DNA of 64,000 bases. Source: Nitronereus sp964503895. Lineage in GTDB: Bacteria > Nitrospirota > Nitrospiria > Nitrospirales > UBA8639. The stretch spans positions 32,182-96,181 of the forward strand of contig CAZDCF010000003.1 in assembly GCA_964503895.1 (NCBI GenBank). The letters run 5' to 3'. This document shows positions 54,297 through 62,761 of the stretch, one piece after another; position 1 is the stretch's first letter; each line of letters starts with the position of its first letter. A program made the position numbers and the translations under genes. The notes beneath the pieces were generated by a model, which was not told where the DNA came from, ran no database searches, and saw only the letters and a list, made by a program, of their open reading frames with translations.

Positions 54297-54968
54297 ATGC
54301 ATATTATTGAACATCTTCCTGACGGAGCAGAGCCCGCCACTCGAACGCAAAATACGGGCATTGTGGTAATTGGAGTCGGTGGGCCAGTCGGTTCTGGAAA
54401 GACCGCACTCGTTGAAGCGTTAGCAAAAACACTTCAAACGAAAATTCAACTTGCTGTTGTCACTAACGATATTTTCACGAAGGAAGATGCTGAGTTTTTG
54501 ACAAGACGCGGGGTACTTCCACCAGATCGAATTCTTGGCGTTGAAACTGGTGGCTGTCCACACACCGCAGTTCGGGAAGATGCCTCTCATAATCAAGGGG
54601 CAATTGGACAACTCATTAATCGTTTCCCTAATCTAGACTTAGTGTTGCTGGAAAGTGGGGGAGATAATTTGGCTGCTACCTTTAGCCCAGAACTCGTCGA
54701 TGAAGTTATTTATGTGATCGATGTTGCAGCTGGCGATAAAATTCCAAGAAAAGGTGGTCCAGCTATCACACGATCTGGGTTGCTTGTCATCAATAAAATT
54801 GACCTCGCCCCCCATGTCGGTGCCGATCTCTCAATTATGGATCGCGATAGTCGACTAATGAGAGGTGAACGGCCTTTTATCTTCACTAACCTGCTTTCAG
54901 GTAAAGGACTCAATCACGTTGTCGAGTGGGTGGAACAACAAGTTTATTCTCGCTCAACACACTCATGA
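54297..54968 (+). CDS. ureG: Urease accessory GTPase UreG
   Basis: The 223-residue SIMIBI GTPase has the P-loop GGPVGSGKT (residues 28-36), the nickel-binding CPH motif (C87-P88-H89) in GVETGGCPHTAVRED, LESGGDNLAATFSPEL, and NKIDLAP for guanine recognition. It delivers nickel during urease activation. It starts 2 nt after ureF and overlaps ureD by 4 nt. With no ureE in the operon, UreG may receive nickel from another chaperone. Confidence 0.96.
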   Translation: MHIIEHLPDGAEPATRTQNTGIVVIGVGGPVGSGKTALVEALAKTLQTKIQLAVVTNDIFTKEDAEFLTRRGVLPPDRILGVETGGCPHTAVREDASHNQGAIGQLINRFPNLDLVLLESGGDNLAATFSPELVDEVIYVIDVAAGDKIPRKGGPAITRSGLLVINKIDLAPHVGADLSIMDRDSRLMRGERPFIFTNLLSGKGLNHVVEWVEQQVYSRSTHS

Positions 54969-55852
54969 TCTCCGTACCAATCTTAAATTCAACTGAGCAT
55001 AAGACAGGATTCACTCCTTCTTTGCGAGGTAAAACTAGCCAACTGATCCTACGATACGCCAATCAACAAGGGAAAACAGCTCTCACGCATTCGTATTTTT
55101 CCTATCCCTGGTATTCTTTTCCCCCGCTCTATCTCGATAACACTGGCTGCGCAACAACCTTCCTAACGAATCCATCTGGTGGATTCGTTGGTGGTGATGA
55201 TTTGTCACTAACTGCGACGCTAGGGAAAAACACCCATGTGCTACTTACAACGCCTTCTGCTACAAAAATATATCGGATGCTTGAACAATCAGCCACTCAG
55301 TCTATTGACATCACGGTTGGACCAAACGCCATTCTTGAATGGATGCCTGATCTCACTATCCCTTTTGCCGGATCTCGATTTAGTCAATCAATAAACATTC
55401 GAATGAGTACAGGGGCTACTGTCATTTTGTGGGATGCCATGGCAGCTGGGCGAGTCGCGCGAGGAGAACGTTGGGTTTTTTCTCAATTCGCTAACCAAAT
55501 AAACATTCTGGGTTCGAATGGATCACAACTTCATGAGCGATATTCACTTTTACCTGAAATAGGGACATCTTGCTTGACCTTTGAACAGTGGAATTACTCA
55601 GGCTCCCTTTTACTCTTTAACGACCAGATGTCGACGACAACATGGGAAAACCTTTATGCAGAATTAACTAGCCTATTTCAAGAGGAAACACACCAAGTCT
55701 TAGCAGGAGTAACAGAAACACCTCTACCGGGGCTGGCCATTAAGTTATTAGCACGCTCAGCTCCGGAAATGATAATGTTGTTCGAGAAGACTTGGTGCAT
55801 CGCTCGAAAACATCTCCTAAAACTAGACCTGCCTGCTCTTCGCCGATACTAA
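54965..55852 (+). CDS. ureD: Urease accessory protein UreD (UreH)
   Basis: The 295-residue protein carries NPSGGFVGGDDLSLTATLG, HVLLTTPSATKIYR, ILEWMPDLTIPFAGS and WDAMAAGRVARGERW, all typical of UreD. It forms the scaffold of the UreDFG activation complex. The ATG at 54965 overlaps the ureG stop (ATGA). It ends the urea operon, converging on the ABC permease gene 13 nt away. Confidence 0.94.
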   Translation: MISVPILNSTEHKTGFTPSLRGKTSQLILRYANQQGKTALTHSYFSYPWYSFPPLYLDNTGCATTFLTNPSGGFVGGDDLSLTATLGKNTHVLLTTPSATKIYRMLEQSATQSIDITVGPNAILEWMPDLTIPFAGSRFSQSINIRMSTGATVILWDAMAAGRVARGERWVFSQFANQINILGSNGSQLHERYSLLPEIGTSCLTFEQWNYSGSLLLFNDQMSTTTWENLYAELTSLFQEETHQVLAGVTETPLPGLAIKLLARSAPEMIMLFEKTWCIARKHLLKLDLPALRRY

Positions 55853-55865
55853 GCCTGGCGAATGG

Positions 55866-56657
55866 CTATTCCCCTACCCTCACCAACATTCCACGTTCTT
55901 TACAAACAGAAAAAGTATATTGATAGATTGCAATGATAATAAAGAGATAAAGTCCATTGAGGGCTGTAGCCCAGGCAAGATGCTGCCAGGGCACGGTTTG
56001 ATTGATTAATATGCTTCTCATGCCCTCGAATACATGGGCGGCAGGATTGCCCAGGGCTACGGGTTGGAGCCAGCTAGGAAGAACCGATACAGGATAAAAA
56101 ACACAGGAAATTGGTTGAAAGAGAAACACTAATCCCCAGGCTAATACTTCCGCTTGCTGACCAAATCTCATGATAATGGACATGGTCAAGATACCGATCA
56201 ACCATCCCATAGCAATAAGGTTAAACACAAGAGGGATTAGCGACAGCCCCATAATAAATACGTTATAAGAGTAAAAGAGTAACGCAGTGAATGCCATGAT
56301 AATGGAAACTGCTGCTACCTTAAATATGCTCATGGCCATGGTTGCCGCAAGAAATTCTCCGGCTGTGAGCGGACTCGCAAAGAGATTCATCAAATTCCGA
56401 GACCAAATTTCCTCAAGGAAAGAAATCGTCACACCTTGCTGCGCACGAAACAATATATCCCAAAATATCAATGCTCCTAGGAAAAAGGTCACAGCAACAT
56501 GTAACCCCCCTCCCTCTTGCGACAAATACAAGGTAATAAAACCCCACACAACCAGGTCCAACAAGGGCCAGTAAAAGATCTCCAGCAGCCGAGGAAAGCT
56601 TCTGCGGTAGAGGTAGAGGTGTCTAGTGATAAGTGCTGCGATGCGACCAATATTCAT
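55866..56657 (-). CDS. ABC-2 type transporter permease
   Basis: The 263-residue protein has about six membrane helices, from a start RHLYLYRRSFPRLLEIFYWPLLDLVVWGFITLYL to PVSVLPSWLQPVALGNPAAHVFEGMR, a segment characteristic of ABC-2 exporters. It pairs with the ATPase encoded 110 nt upstream. Substrate unknown; members export drugs, lipids, polysaccharides or serve cytochrome-related functions. The neighbouring cytochrome gene gives only weak context. Confidence 0.85.
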   Translation of the reverse strand: MNIGRIAALITRHLYLYRRSFPRLLEIFYWPLLDLVVWGFITLYLSQEGGGLHVAVTFFLGALIFWDILFRAQQGVTISFLEEIWSRNLMNLFASPLTAGEFLAATMAMSIFKVAAVSIIMAFTALLFYSYNVFIMGLSLIPLVFNLIAMGWLIGILTMSIIMRFGQQAEVLAWGLVFLFQPISCVFYPVSVLPSWLQPVALGNPAAHVFEGMRSILINQTVPWQHLAWATALNGLYLFIIIAIYQYTFSVCKERGMLVRVGE

Positions 56658-56767
56658 AATATAATAGTTGGGCTACTAATTAGAAATCAGGAATTTATGA
56701 TTTTGAAAATTAACCGCTGCATACCCGCTTAAAACCATAGTTGTGACGGACATGACTCCGAAGACAT

Positions 56768-57496
56768 TTATCGATCACGGGCAATCTTTAGGAAAACCTG
56801 CTCAAGGTTATCTTCACCATATTGTTTAACAACATTAGTAGCAGTACCTTGCGCTACAATTTTCCCTCGTTGGAGAAAAATGATCCGGTCTGACATCTCT
56901 TCCATCTCACGCATGTTATGGGAAGTGTACAACATACTCAAACCAGAGACATCTCGATATTCTTTGAGGAAAGCCCTAATCTTATGGGCAATATCGGGAT
57001 CCAGGCTCGCCGTAGGTTCATCCAAGAATAAAATTTTTGGTTCCGTCATGACAGCCTTAGCAAGTGTGAGTCTAGTCATCTGGCCAGAAGAAAGCTTCCG
57101 AGTAAGCCTATGCCGAATGTCTTCCATCTCCAGCTTTTTCAATACATCGTCAATTCGTCGATTGATATCAGGCAAACTATATAATTTCCCTGTCACGCGA
57201 AGATTTTCTTCAACTGTAAGAGCATATGGCATAGAGATATACGTCGAAGAAAAATTAACCTGGCGAAGAATTTCTTCTCGATGCTTTATAAGATCCAATC
57301 CGAACATATGGATCGAACCTTCCGTAGGAGTGACTACTCCTAGTAACATTTGGAAGATTGTAGTTTTCCCAGCACCATTTGGCCCAAGCAGACCAACGGT
57401 CTCCCCAGGCTGAATATCAAAAGAAACCCGATCCACAGCAGTGAAATCACCAAAACGTTTTGTAAGTTGTCGTATTTCGACAATAGGAAAGGACAT
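56768..57496 (-). CDS. ABC transporter ATPase (ABC-2 exporter partner)
   Basis: The 242-residue ATPase has Walker A GPNGAGKTT, signature LSSGQMTRLTLAKAV, Walker B ILFLDEPTASLDPD and a His-loop YTSHNMREMEEMSDR. It belongs to the CcmA/NodI/DrrA-like branch. It follows the multihaem cytochrome by 20 nt and precedes the permease, so the three probably form one unit. Confidence 0.9.
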   Translation of the reverse strand: MSFPIVEIRQLTKRFGDFTAVDRVSFDIQPGETVGLLGPNGAGKTTIFQMLLGVVTPTEGSIHMFGLDLIKHREEILRQVNFSSTYISMPYALTVEENLRVTGKLYSLPDINRRIDDVLKKLEMEDIRHRLTRKLSSGQMTRLTLAKAVMTEPKILFLDEPTASLDPDIAHKIRAFLKEYRDVSGLSMLYTSHNMREMEEMSDRIIFLQRGKIVAQGTATNVVKQYGEDNLEQVFLKIARDR

Positions 57497-57516
57497 AAAG
57501 CGTATGCCGTATTTGA

Positions 57517-58218
57517 TTAAAAGAGAAAATCCCCGATCTTATCTGGAAGATGACAGGTTTCGCATTCCTTACTGAGGACTTTCCCTGCGTGTGTGGATTT
57601 GCCGTCGTGACATTGCACGCAATCAGCTAAAGCTGATTCCCATAATACAGAACCTTCTGGATGATCAGGATAATGGGGTTTTAAGTCAACTTTTATGTGC
57701 CCACGAGGAATCACAATAGGATAGCCTTTGATCGGTTTCCCATGAACCACGCGACTGTGGCAAGTCGTACACCCTTCACCCCGCTCCCGTTCCCTAAACG
57801 CATCCATGTGCTTGCGATGACTCATGATTAATCCAACAGCTTTGACTGGAGACGGGAGATCGCGAGGCGACTTTTCTGAAACACGCAAGATGGCTCTATG
57901 ACAGGCAATACATACTTCAGAGGTAACATGGGCTTTGAGGTTGTGAGGTTCAGTCGGCGATCCAAACCAAGTAATGGCGACATCCCCTAATCCAGCTAAA
58001 ATCTTGTCTTCAATGAATCCATGCAACCCAGGTCGAACATGGCAATCTACGCAAGTTACGTCTTTGTGTGATGAAGTTTTCCAGGATTCAACCGAAGGCC
58101 TGATGGTATGACACGAGGCACAGAAATCAGGATGGTTCGTCAGAGGAATGGCTGCAGTTCCGGCTAAAGCAAAAACAGCAACAACCACAACCAGGAAGGT
58201 TAAAGTCCTACGATTCAT
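57517..58218 (-). CDS. Membrane-anchored hexahaem cytochrome c (NapC/NirT-like start)
   Basis: The 233-residue protein has an uncleaved N-terminal helix (residues 5-27) and six CxxCH haem-binding motifs: CASCH (33-37), CVDCH (56-60), CIACH (103-107), CTTCH, CVQCH and CETCH. The first two and their spacing resemble NapC/NirT/NrfH quinol dehydrogenases, which have four haems, so this is an extended variant. It probably carries electrons between the membrane quinone pool and a periplasmic enzyme. It starts 1 nt after mobB ends. The role is inferred. Confidence 0.85.
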   Translation of the reverse strand: MNRRTLTFLVVVVAVFALAGTAAIPLTNHPDFCASCHTIRPSVESWKTSSHKDVTCVDCHVRPGLHGFIEDKILAGLGDVAITWFGSPTEPHNLKAHVTSEVCIACHRAILRVSEKSPRDLPSPVKAVGLIMSHRKHMDAFRERERGEGCTTCHSRVVHGKPIKGYPIVIPRGHIKVDLKPHYPDHPEGSVLWESALADCVQCHDGKSTHAGKVLSKECETCHLPDKIGDFLF

Positions 58219-58219
58219 A

Positions 58220-58723
58220 TCATGCGGACGAACTCTTTGGATAATGTTTGATAATCAGATCCGCCAGTCCGTCAATATCGTCTCGGTCAAAACAAGGAAC
58301 CGATCCTTCTATGGGTTTCATGGACACGATAGCAAGCAAACCATCCAATGAAATATTCAATTCACTCAGTTCCTCTCGAACTACCGCAATCTTGGGATAC
58401 CCCTCGCTCTTCCACCCTTCGGCGATAATTAGATCGATTTGACTATCTAAATACTTATCACGAACTTCTTCCACCTTTATTTCTTCTGGTAGGTCAGCAA
58501 ACATCGCCATACTACCCTTGGACAACACCACAACTGCACTCGCACCAGCCTGTTTATGCCGCCAACTATCTTTTCCTTCAGTATCCAATTCGAAACCATG
58601 TCCAGCATGCTTCACAGTAGCAACCTTATATCCCGCACGTATCAATGCAGGAATGACTCGTTCTATGAGGGTTGTTTTTCCACTATTTGATCGACCAGCA
58701 AAACACAGTATGGATGGTGGCAT
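58220..58723 (-). CDS. mobB: Molybdopterin-guanine dinucleotide biosynthesis protein MobB
   Basis: The 167-residue GTPase has the P-loop FAGRSNSGKTTLIERVI, VKHAGHGFELDTEGKDSWRHKQAGA and LIIAEGWKSEGYPKIAV, diagnostic of MobB. It assists MobA in making the guanylated molybdenum cofactor used by DMSO-reductase-type enzymes such as nitrate reductases and nitrite oxidoreductase. Its position next to moeA supports this. Confidence 0.93.
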   Translation of the reverse strand: MPPSILCFAGRSNSGKTTLIERVIPALIRAGYKVATVKHAGHGFELDTEGKDSWRHKQAGASAVVVLSKGSMAMFADLPEEIKVEEVRDKYLDSQIDLIIAEGWKSEGYPKIAVVREELSELNISLDGLLAIVSMKPIEGSVPCFDRDDIDGLADLIIKHYPKSSSA

Positions 58724-58808
58724 GAGATAAAACTCTTAGGAAGACCAAGGCATGAATAAAAAAATGAGAACGTTGGTTTTTATATTCTCTATTAAATAAT
58801 TTGCGGTA

Positions 58809-60035
58809 TTATGTAATTCGGCTCAATACTTGAACCTTGATGGTGTCGCCAGGATTCACTTTCTCAATCTCTTCAGCTATATCAATCAACCCATTGGCTT
58901 TGACCATTGAGGTCAAGATCCCTGACCCCTGGGGACCTGTAGTTTTGACCGTCAGTTGCCCATCTTCATGTGACAAAATCCCACGTAAGAAATGTCGACG
59001 GTCTGGATGCTTCGAAAACTTTTCTTTAAACACGGCTTCGACTGTCGGTCGCTCCAGATGACGATGCCCACCCATTTTCATTATGGCTAATCGCACAAGT
59101 TGTTCAAACGTGACCATGGAAGACACAGGATTCCCGGGAAGTCCAAACGCCAACTTTCCTTGAATTTTTCCAAACGCTAAGGGTTGCCCTGGTCGAATGG
59201 CTAACTTCCAAAAATGCATGTCAGCACCCAACTCAGAAAAGACAGCTTTGGTAAAGTCATAATCTCCCATCGACACACCACCAGAAAGCACGATGATGTT
59301 ACAGCCTAATCCTTGCGCGATTTTTTCTTTCAGAGATTCTGGTGTGTCTTTCGCAATTCCTAAAAGTAGTGGAATGCCTCCAGCTTCTTGAACTGCAGCA
59401 GCAATACCGTAGCTGTTTGAGTTAACAATTTTATTTTCATCAAACTTTTCGTCCAGATCAGCTAGCTCATCACCCGTGGAAAGTATTGCAACTCGTGGCC
59501 GTTGATGGACCAAAACAAACGACTTAGCCAAGATCGCTAACATACCAATCTCAGCTGGTCTTAATTGGGTGCCTTTGGCAATAATGCATTCCCCTTCTTT
59601 GACATCCTCTCCCTTGGGACGAATGTTTGCACCCTGCGGTTCCGGCTGAAAAATTCGAACTGTCGTCTCAGAAGGTTCGGTGAACTCCACTCGGACAACC
59701 GTATCGGCACCACCAGGAACCGGTGCCCCAGTCATGATGCGAATGGCCTCTCCCGGTCCTACAGATTTCGTCGCAACATCTCCAGCCGCTACGTCTTCGA
59801 TAATTTTCAGTTCGGCCGGCTTCGTAATTTCATGCTCTTTTTTTATATCCTCCCAGCGAACGGCAAAACCATCCATGGCTGAATTGTTCCAAGGAGGATT
59901 GTCCCGCGGGGCAATAATATCCTCACCCAATACTCGACCAAGACCATCGAGCAACCCGACCTTTTCGCAGCCAAGAGTTGGAGCAGCGCCCAAAACTATT
60001 TTTTGAGCTTCACGAAGTAGAGTTAATCCAGACAT
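58809..60035 (-). CDS. moeA: Molybdopterin molybdenumtransferase MoeA
   Basis: The 408-residue protein has NPPWNNSAMDGFAVR, GGADTVVRVEF, RPAEIGMLAILA, LSTGDEL, GGVSMGDYDFTK and FGLPGNPVSSMVTFE, covering domains I-IV of MoeA. It inserts molybdate into adenylated molybdopterin. It is flanked by an Nbp35-like gene and mobB on the same strand. Confidence 0.95.
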   Translation of the reverse strand: MSGLTLLREAQKIVLGAAPTLGCEKVGLLDGLGRVLGEDIIAPRDNPPWNNSAMDGFAVRWEDIKKEHEITKPAELKIIEDVAAGDVATKSVGPGEAIRIMTGAPVPGGADTVVRVEFTEPSETTVRIFQPEPQGANIRPKGEDVKEGECIIAKGTQLRPAEIGMLAILAKSFVLVHQRPRVAILSTGDELADLDEKFDENKIVNSNSYGIAAAVQEAGGIPLLLGIAKDTPESLKEKIAQGLGCNIIVLSGGVSMGDYDFTKAVFSELGADMHFWKLAIRPGQPLAFGKIQGKLAFGLPGNPVSSMVTFEQLVRLAIMKMGGHRHLERPTVEAVFKEKFSKHPDRRHFLRGILSHEDGQLTVKTTGPQGSGILTSMVKANGLIDIAEEIEKVNPGDTIKVQVLSRIT

Positions 60036-60058
60036 AATGACAATTTCTCTTAATTAAA

Positions 60059-61027
60059 TTATTTGCCAACTTTTTTGAATGGACTCTTCGTGGCAATCTG
60101 CACCAAAGAACCCTTTTTCTTACAAAAATCATCAACTTGATTCGCAACGCTATGAAAGGCATCTGCAGTAGGCAGATCCGAGTTAAACATGGCATATGGC
60201 TCGCCATAGTCACTTTGTCTCACCACGTCAGGATCCAATGGTATACGTCCTAAGAATGGCACTCCCATATCATGGGCCGAAGCCTCTCCACCACCTTTTC
60301 TGAATACTTCAATATGCTTGTGACAATGGGGGCAATCTAACCCACTCATATTTTCCACTATGCCAATGATAGGCAACTCGCTATCCCTGGCAAAGGTAAC
60401 TGACTTTCTCGCATCCAATAGAGCCACTTCTTGGGGTGTTGAAACAATCACACAGCCCGTTACTTCACCGATCAAGTCAATCGTGGTAACAGATTCATTC
60501 CCAGTTCCAGGAGGCAAATCAACAATCAAGAAATTCAAATCTTGCCATTCAACGCCCCCTAGCAATTGATTGATAAATTCAAATTTATACGCATCTCGCC
60601 AAATAATCGGATCATCAGAGTTTTGAAGCAAAAATGACATGGAGGCAATTTTCATATTATAGGCCTGAAAGGGAATAATCCCACCACCAGTACTAATCTT
60701 CAGACGTTCACCCTCAGCCCCAACCATCTTGGGAATGTTCGGACCATGAATATCCATATCACAAATGCCAACTTCATAACCTTTCAGCGCCAGACTCACC
60801 GCAAGGTTGGTAGATAACGTACTCTTTCCAACACCACCTTTATTACTCATCACTAAGATCTTGTAATCGATCCGTTCCATCCGTTTGGCCACCAACCACC
60901 GGCTATGGCCCTCCTTATCTTTTTGGCAAGTTTCGTTTTCGTCACAAATTGCACACGCCCACATATACGTGCAGGAATCGCCACTTTCTGCTGCAGGCTG
61001 CTGAAACATTTTTATATCACCAGGCAT
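60059..61027 (-). CDS. Nbp35/Mrp-type iron-sulfur cluster carrier ATPase
   Basis: Starting at the ATG at 61027, behind GGAGGA, the protein has 322 residues. The N-terminus has four cysteines, C19, C25, C28 and C34; the last three have the CX2CX5C spacing of Nbp35 proteins. The deviant Walker A MSNKGGVGKSTLS and DMDIHGPNIPKM follow. The C-terminal CPHC pair in LDCPHCHKHIEVF is the family's bridging cluster site. It probably assembles and transfers Fe-S clusters, here perhaps for molybdoenzymes encoded elsewhere. Confidence 0.88.
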   Translation of the reverse strand: MPGDIKMFQQPAAESGDSCTYMWACAICDENETCQKDKEGHSRWLVAKRMERIDYKILVMSNKGGVGKSTLSTNLAVSLALKGYEVGICDMDIHGPNIPKMVGAEGERLKISTGGGIIPFQAYNMKIASMSFLLQNSDDPIIWRDAYKFEFINQLLGGVEWQDLNFLIVDLPPGTGNESVTTIDLIGEVTGCVIVSTPQEVALLDARKSVTFARDSELPIIGIVENMSGLDCPHCHKHIEVFRKGGGEASAHDMGVPFLGRIPLDPDVVRQSDYGEPYAMFNSDLPTADAFHSVANQVDDFCKKKGSLVQIATKSPFKKVGK

Positions 61028-61096
61028 GTCTTCCTCCAAATTCCTGAGTATAAGTGAATATGAACATATAGTCTTTAATATCCAAAATTTCGTTCC

Positions 61097-61588
61097 CTAT
61101 GCTGACATCGCTGTTGCATTTGAAGCCTTGTCAACCATATGATCAAGTATTGGTATGAAGGTAGCAAGGTTTTCCCTCACACCTTTTGGACTACCTGGAA
61201 GATTGACGATGATGGTTGAACCCCGAATACCAGCAATCCCACGGGACAACATTGCAGTTTTGACTTTCTTCAAACTTTCCCCGCGCATCACCTCAGCAAT
61301 CCCAGGAATTTCTTTTTCAATGACATCGTGTGTAGCCTCTGGAGTCCAATCTGTCGGTCTCACGCCTGTCCCCCCTAAGGTAAAAATGACTTGAGGGGCA
61401 ACAGTTGTACAAACCGAGAGCAAAGATTCGGAAATATCCTTACGATCATCTGGCACAATTTCATAGGCCACAATCTGAACATCATTGTCATTCAAAAATT
61501 TTTCAAGATCAGTTCGACCTTTATCAGAAGATTCTCCCCTGCAAATTTTCGAGCTTACAACAATTATCGCCGCTTGAATCATATGCAT
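61097..61588 (-). CDS. MogA/MoaB-family molybdopterin adenylyltransferase
   Basis: The 163-residue protein shows VIFTLGGTGVRPTDWTPEAT and GIRGSTIIVNLPGSPKGVRENL, the MPT-binding signatures of the MogA/MoaB family. It activates molybdopterin by adenylation before MoeA. MogA and MoaB types cannot be separated with certainty here. It lies 14 nt after tatC. Confidence 0.9.
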   Translation of the reverse strand: MHMIQAAIIVVSSKICRGESSDKGRTDLEKFLNDNDVQIVAYEIVPDDRKDISESLLSVCTTVAPQVIFTLGGTGVRPTDWTPEATHDVIEKEIPGIAEVMRGESLKKVKTAMLSRGIAGIRGSTIIVNLPGSPKGVRENLATFIPILDHMVDKASNATAMSA

Positions 61589-61602
61589 TCTTTCAACTAT
61601 CC

Positions 61603-62693
61603 CTAGGGTACTCCGACGTAGTCGTCATCACCCCCAGCCGTATTAGCAGTTGCAGGCTTTGGCCGCAGCGCACCCGCAGAGCCCTGCGAAGTTTCAGTAA
61701 CTTCTTGAGAGGCAGCCTCTTCTTCTGTTTTTGGTTTCTTAAAGAAACTGGCACTGATAATTCCAACTTCGTAGAAGAAATACATAGGCAGGGCCATGAG
61801 ACATTGGTTAAAAGGATCAGGAGTGGGAGTCAAAATCGCGGCAAACAAAAAGGCGCCAAGGAAGGCCCATTTTCTGTATTGTTTAAGAAAGGGAGCATCC
61901 ACCCACCCCAATTTAGCCATTAGTGTTAAGGCAAGGGGCACCTCAAATACTAGGCCAAATATTACTAAAAACCAAAGAGCAAAGCCTACATAATTAGCAA
62001 TAGATAATGTCGGAATAAAACCCGCTTGAACACCGTACGAGATTAAAAAATTCAGCGCAAATGGCAGAACAAAAAAGAAACAAAAGCCCAGACCCAAATA
62101 GAAGGCAATAGCACTAGTCATTACAAATGGCGCTACGAAACGACGCTCTTGCACATGAAGACCTGGCACAATAAATGCCCAGGTTTCGTATAAAATGTAA
62201 GGGGTAGCCAGTACAAGCGCGAACAAGGCTGCCACTTTTAGGTTCTGCCAAAGGGCTTCGGCTGGAGATAGGAAGACAAAAGGAATTTTCGGTAGCTCAG
62301 TAGGAACCCATGTCAGAGTTCCAGGAACAAACATATTTTGCAGAGGAACTCGCAGCCATTGGACAAGAGTATCCGCGTAAAAGAAAGTCCCAACAAAAAG
62401 CAGGGCGACAATAATGACGATTTTGGTTAGCCGAGCCTGAAATTCAAACAAATGCTGCATAACCGGCATTTTTTTATCCTNNNNNNNNNNNNNNNNNNNN
62501 NNNNNNNNNNNNNNNNNNNNNNNNNNNNNNNNNNNNNNNNNNNNNNNNNNNNNNNNNNNNNNNNNNNNNNNNNNNNNNNNGTTAGCCGAGCCTGAAATTC
62601 AAACAAATGCTGCATAACCGGCATTTTTTTATCCTCGAGAGGATTAAATACCGAGTCTTGAAGCCACTTTTTGAATCGAAACTCTTCAGCCAT
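61603..62693 (-). CDS. tatC: Twin-arginine translocase subunit TatC (interrupted by a scaffold gap)
   Basis: The main part up to 62469 encodes six membrane helices, including the FEFQARLTKIVIIVALLFVG helix and GLVFEVPLALTLMAKLG. The true start is the ATG at 62693, encoding MAEEFRFKKWLQDSVF then KKMPVMQHLFEFQARL. The same 55-bp sequence occurs at 62426-62480 and 62581-62635, on both sides of 100 N. Merging the copies gives one continuous frame of 311 codons, with the C-terminal tail rich in Glu, Ala and Pro. TatC exports folded proteins such as the UrtA of this window and molybdoenzymes. Confidence 0.9.
62481..62580. other. Scaffold gap of 100 N
   Basis: Exactly 100 N with identical 55-bp flanks. 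The gap length is nominal: gap plus one copy is 155 bases, which is not a multiple of three and breaks tatC. Confidence 0.95.
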
Positions 62694-62761
62694 ACTTTAA
62701 AACTTTTGAAACCACAGCATGAGTTCCATACCATGGCCTCCCATTAAAAACCCAATTGTTC

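Noticed and set aside
62427..62693. Separate short protein spanning the N gap
   Set aside because: It is the N-terminus of tatC followed by N and a duplicated, frame-shifted copy of the same 55 bp.
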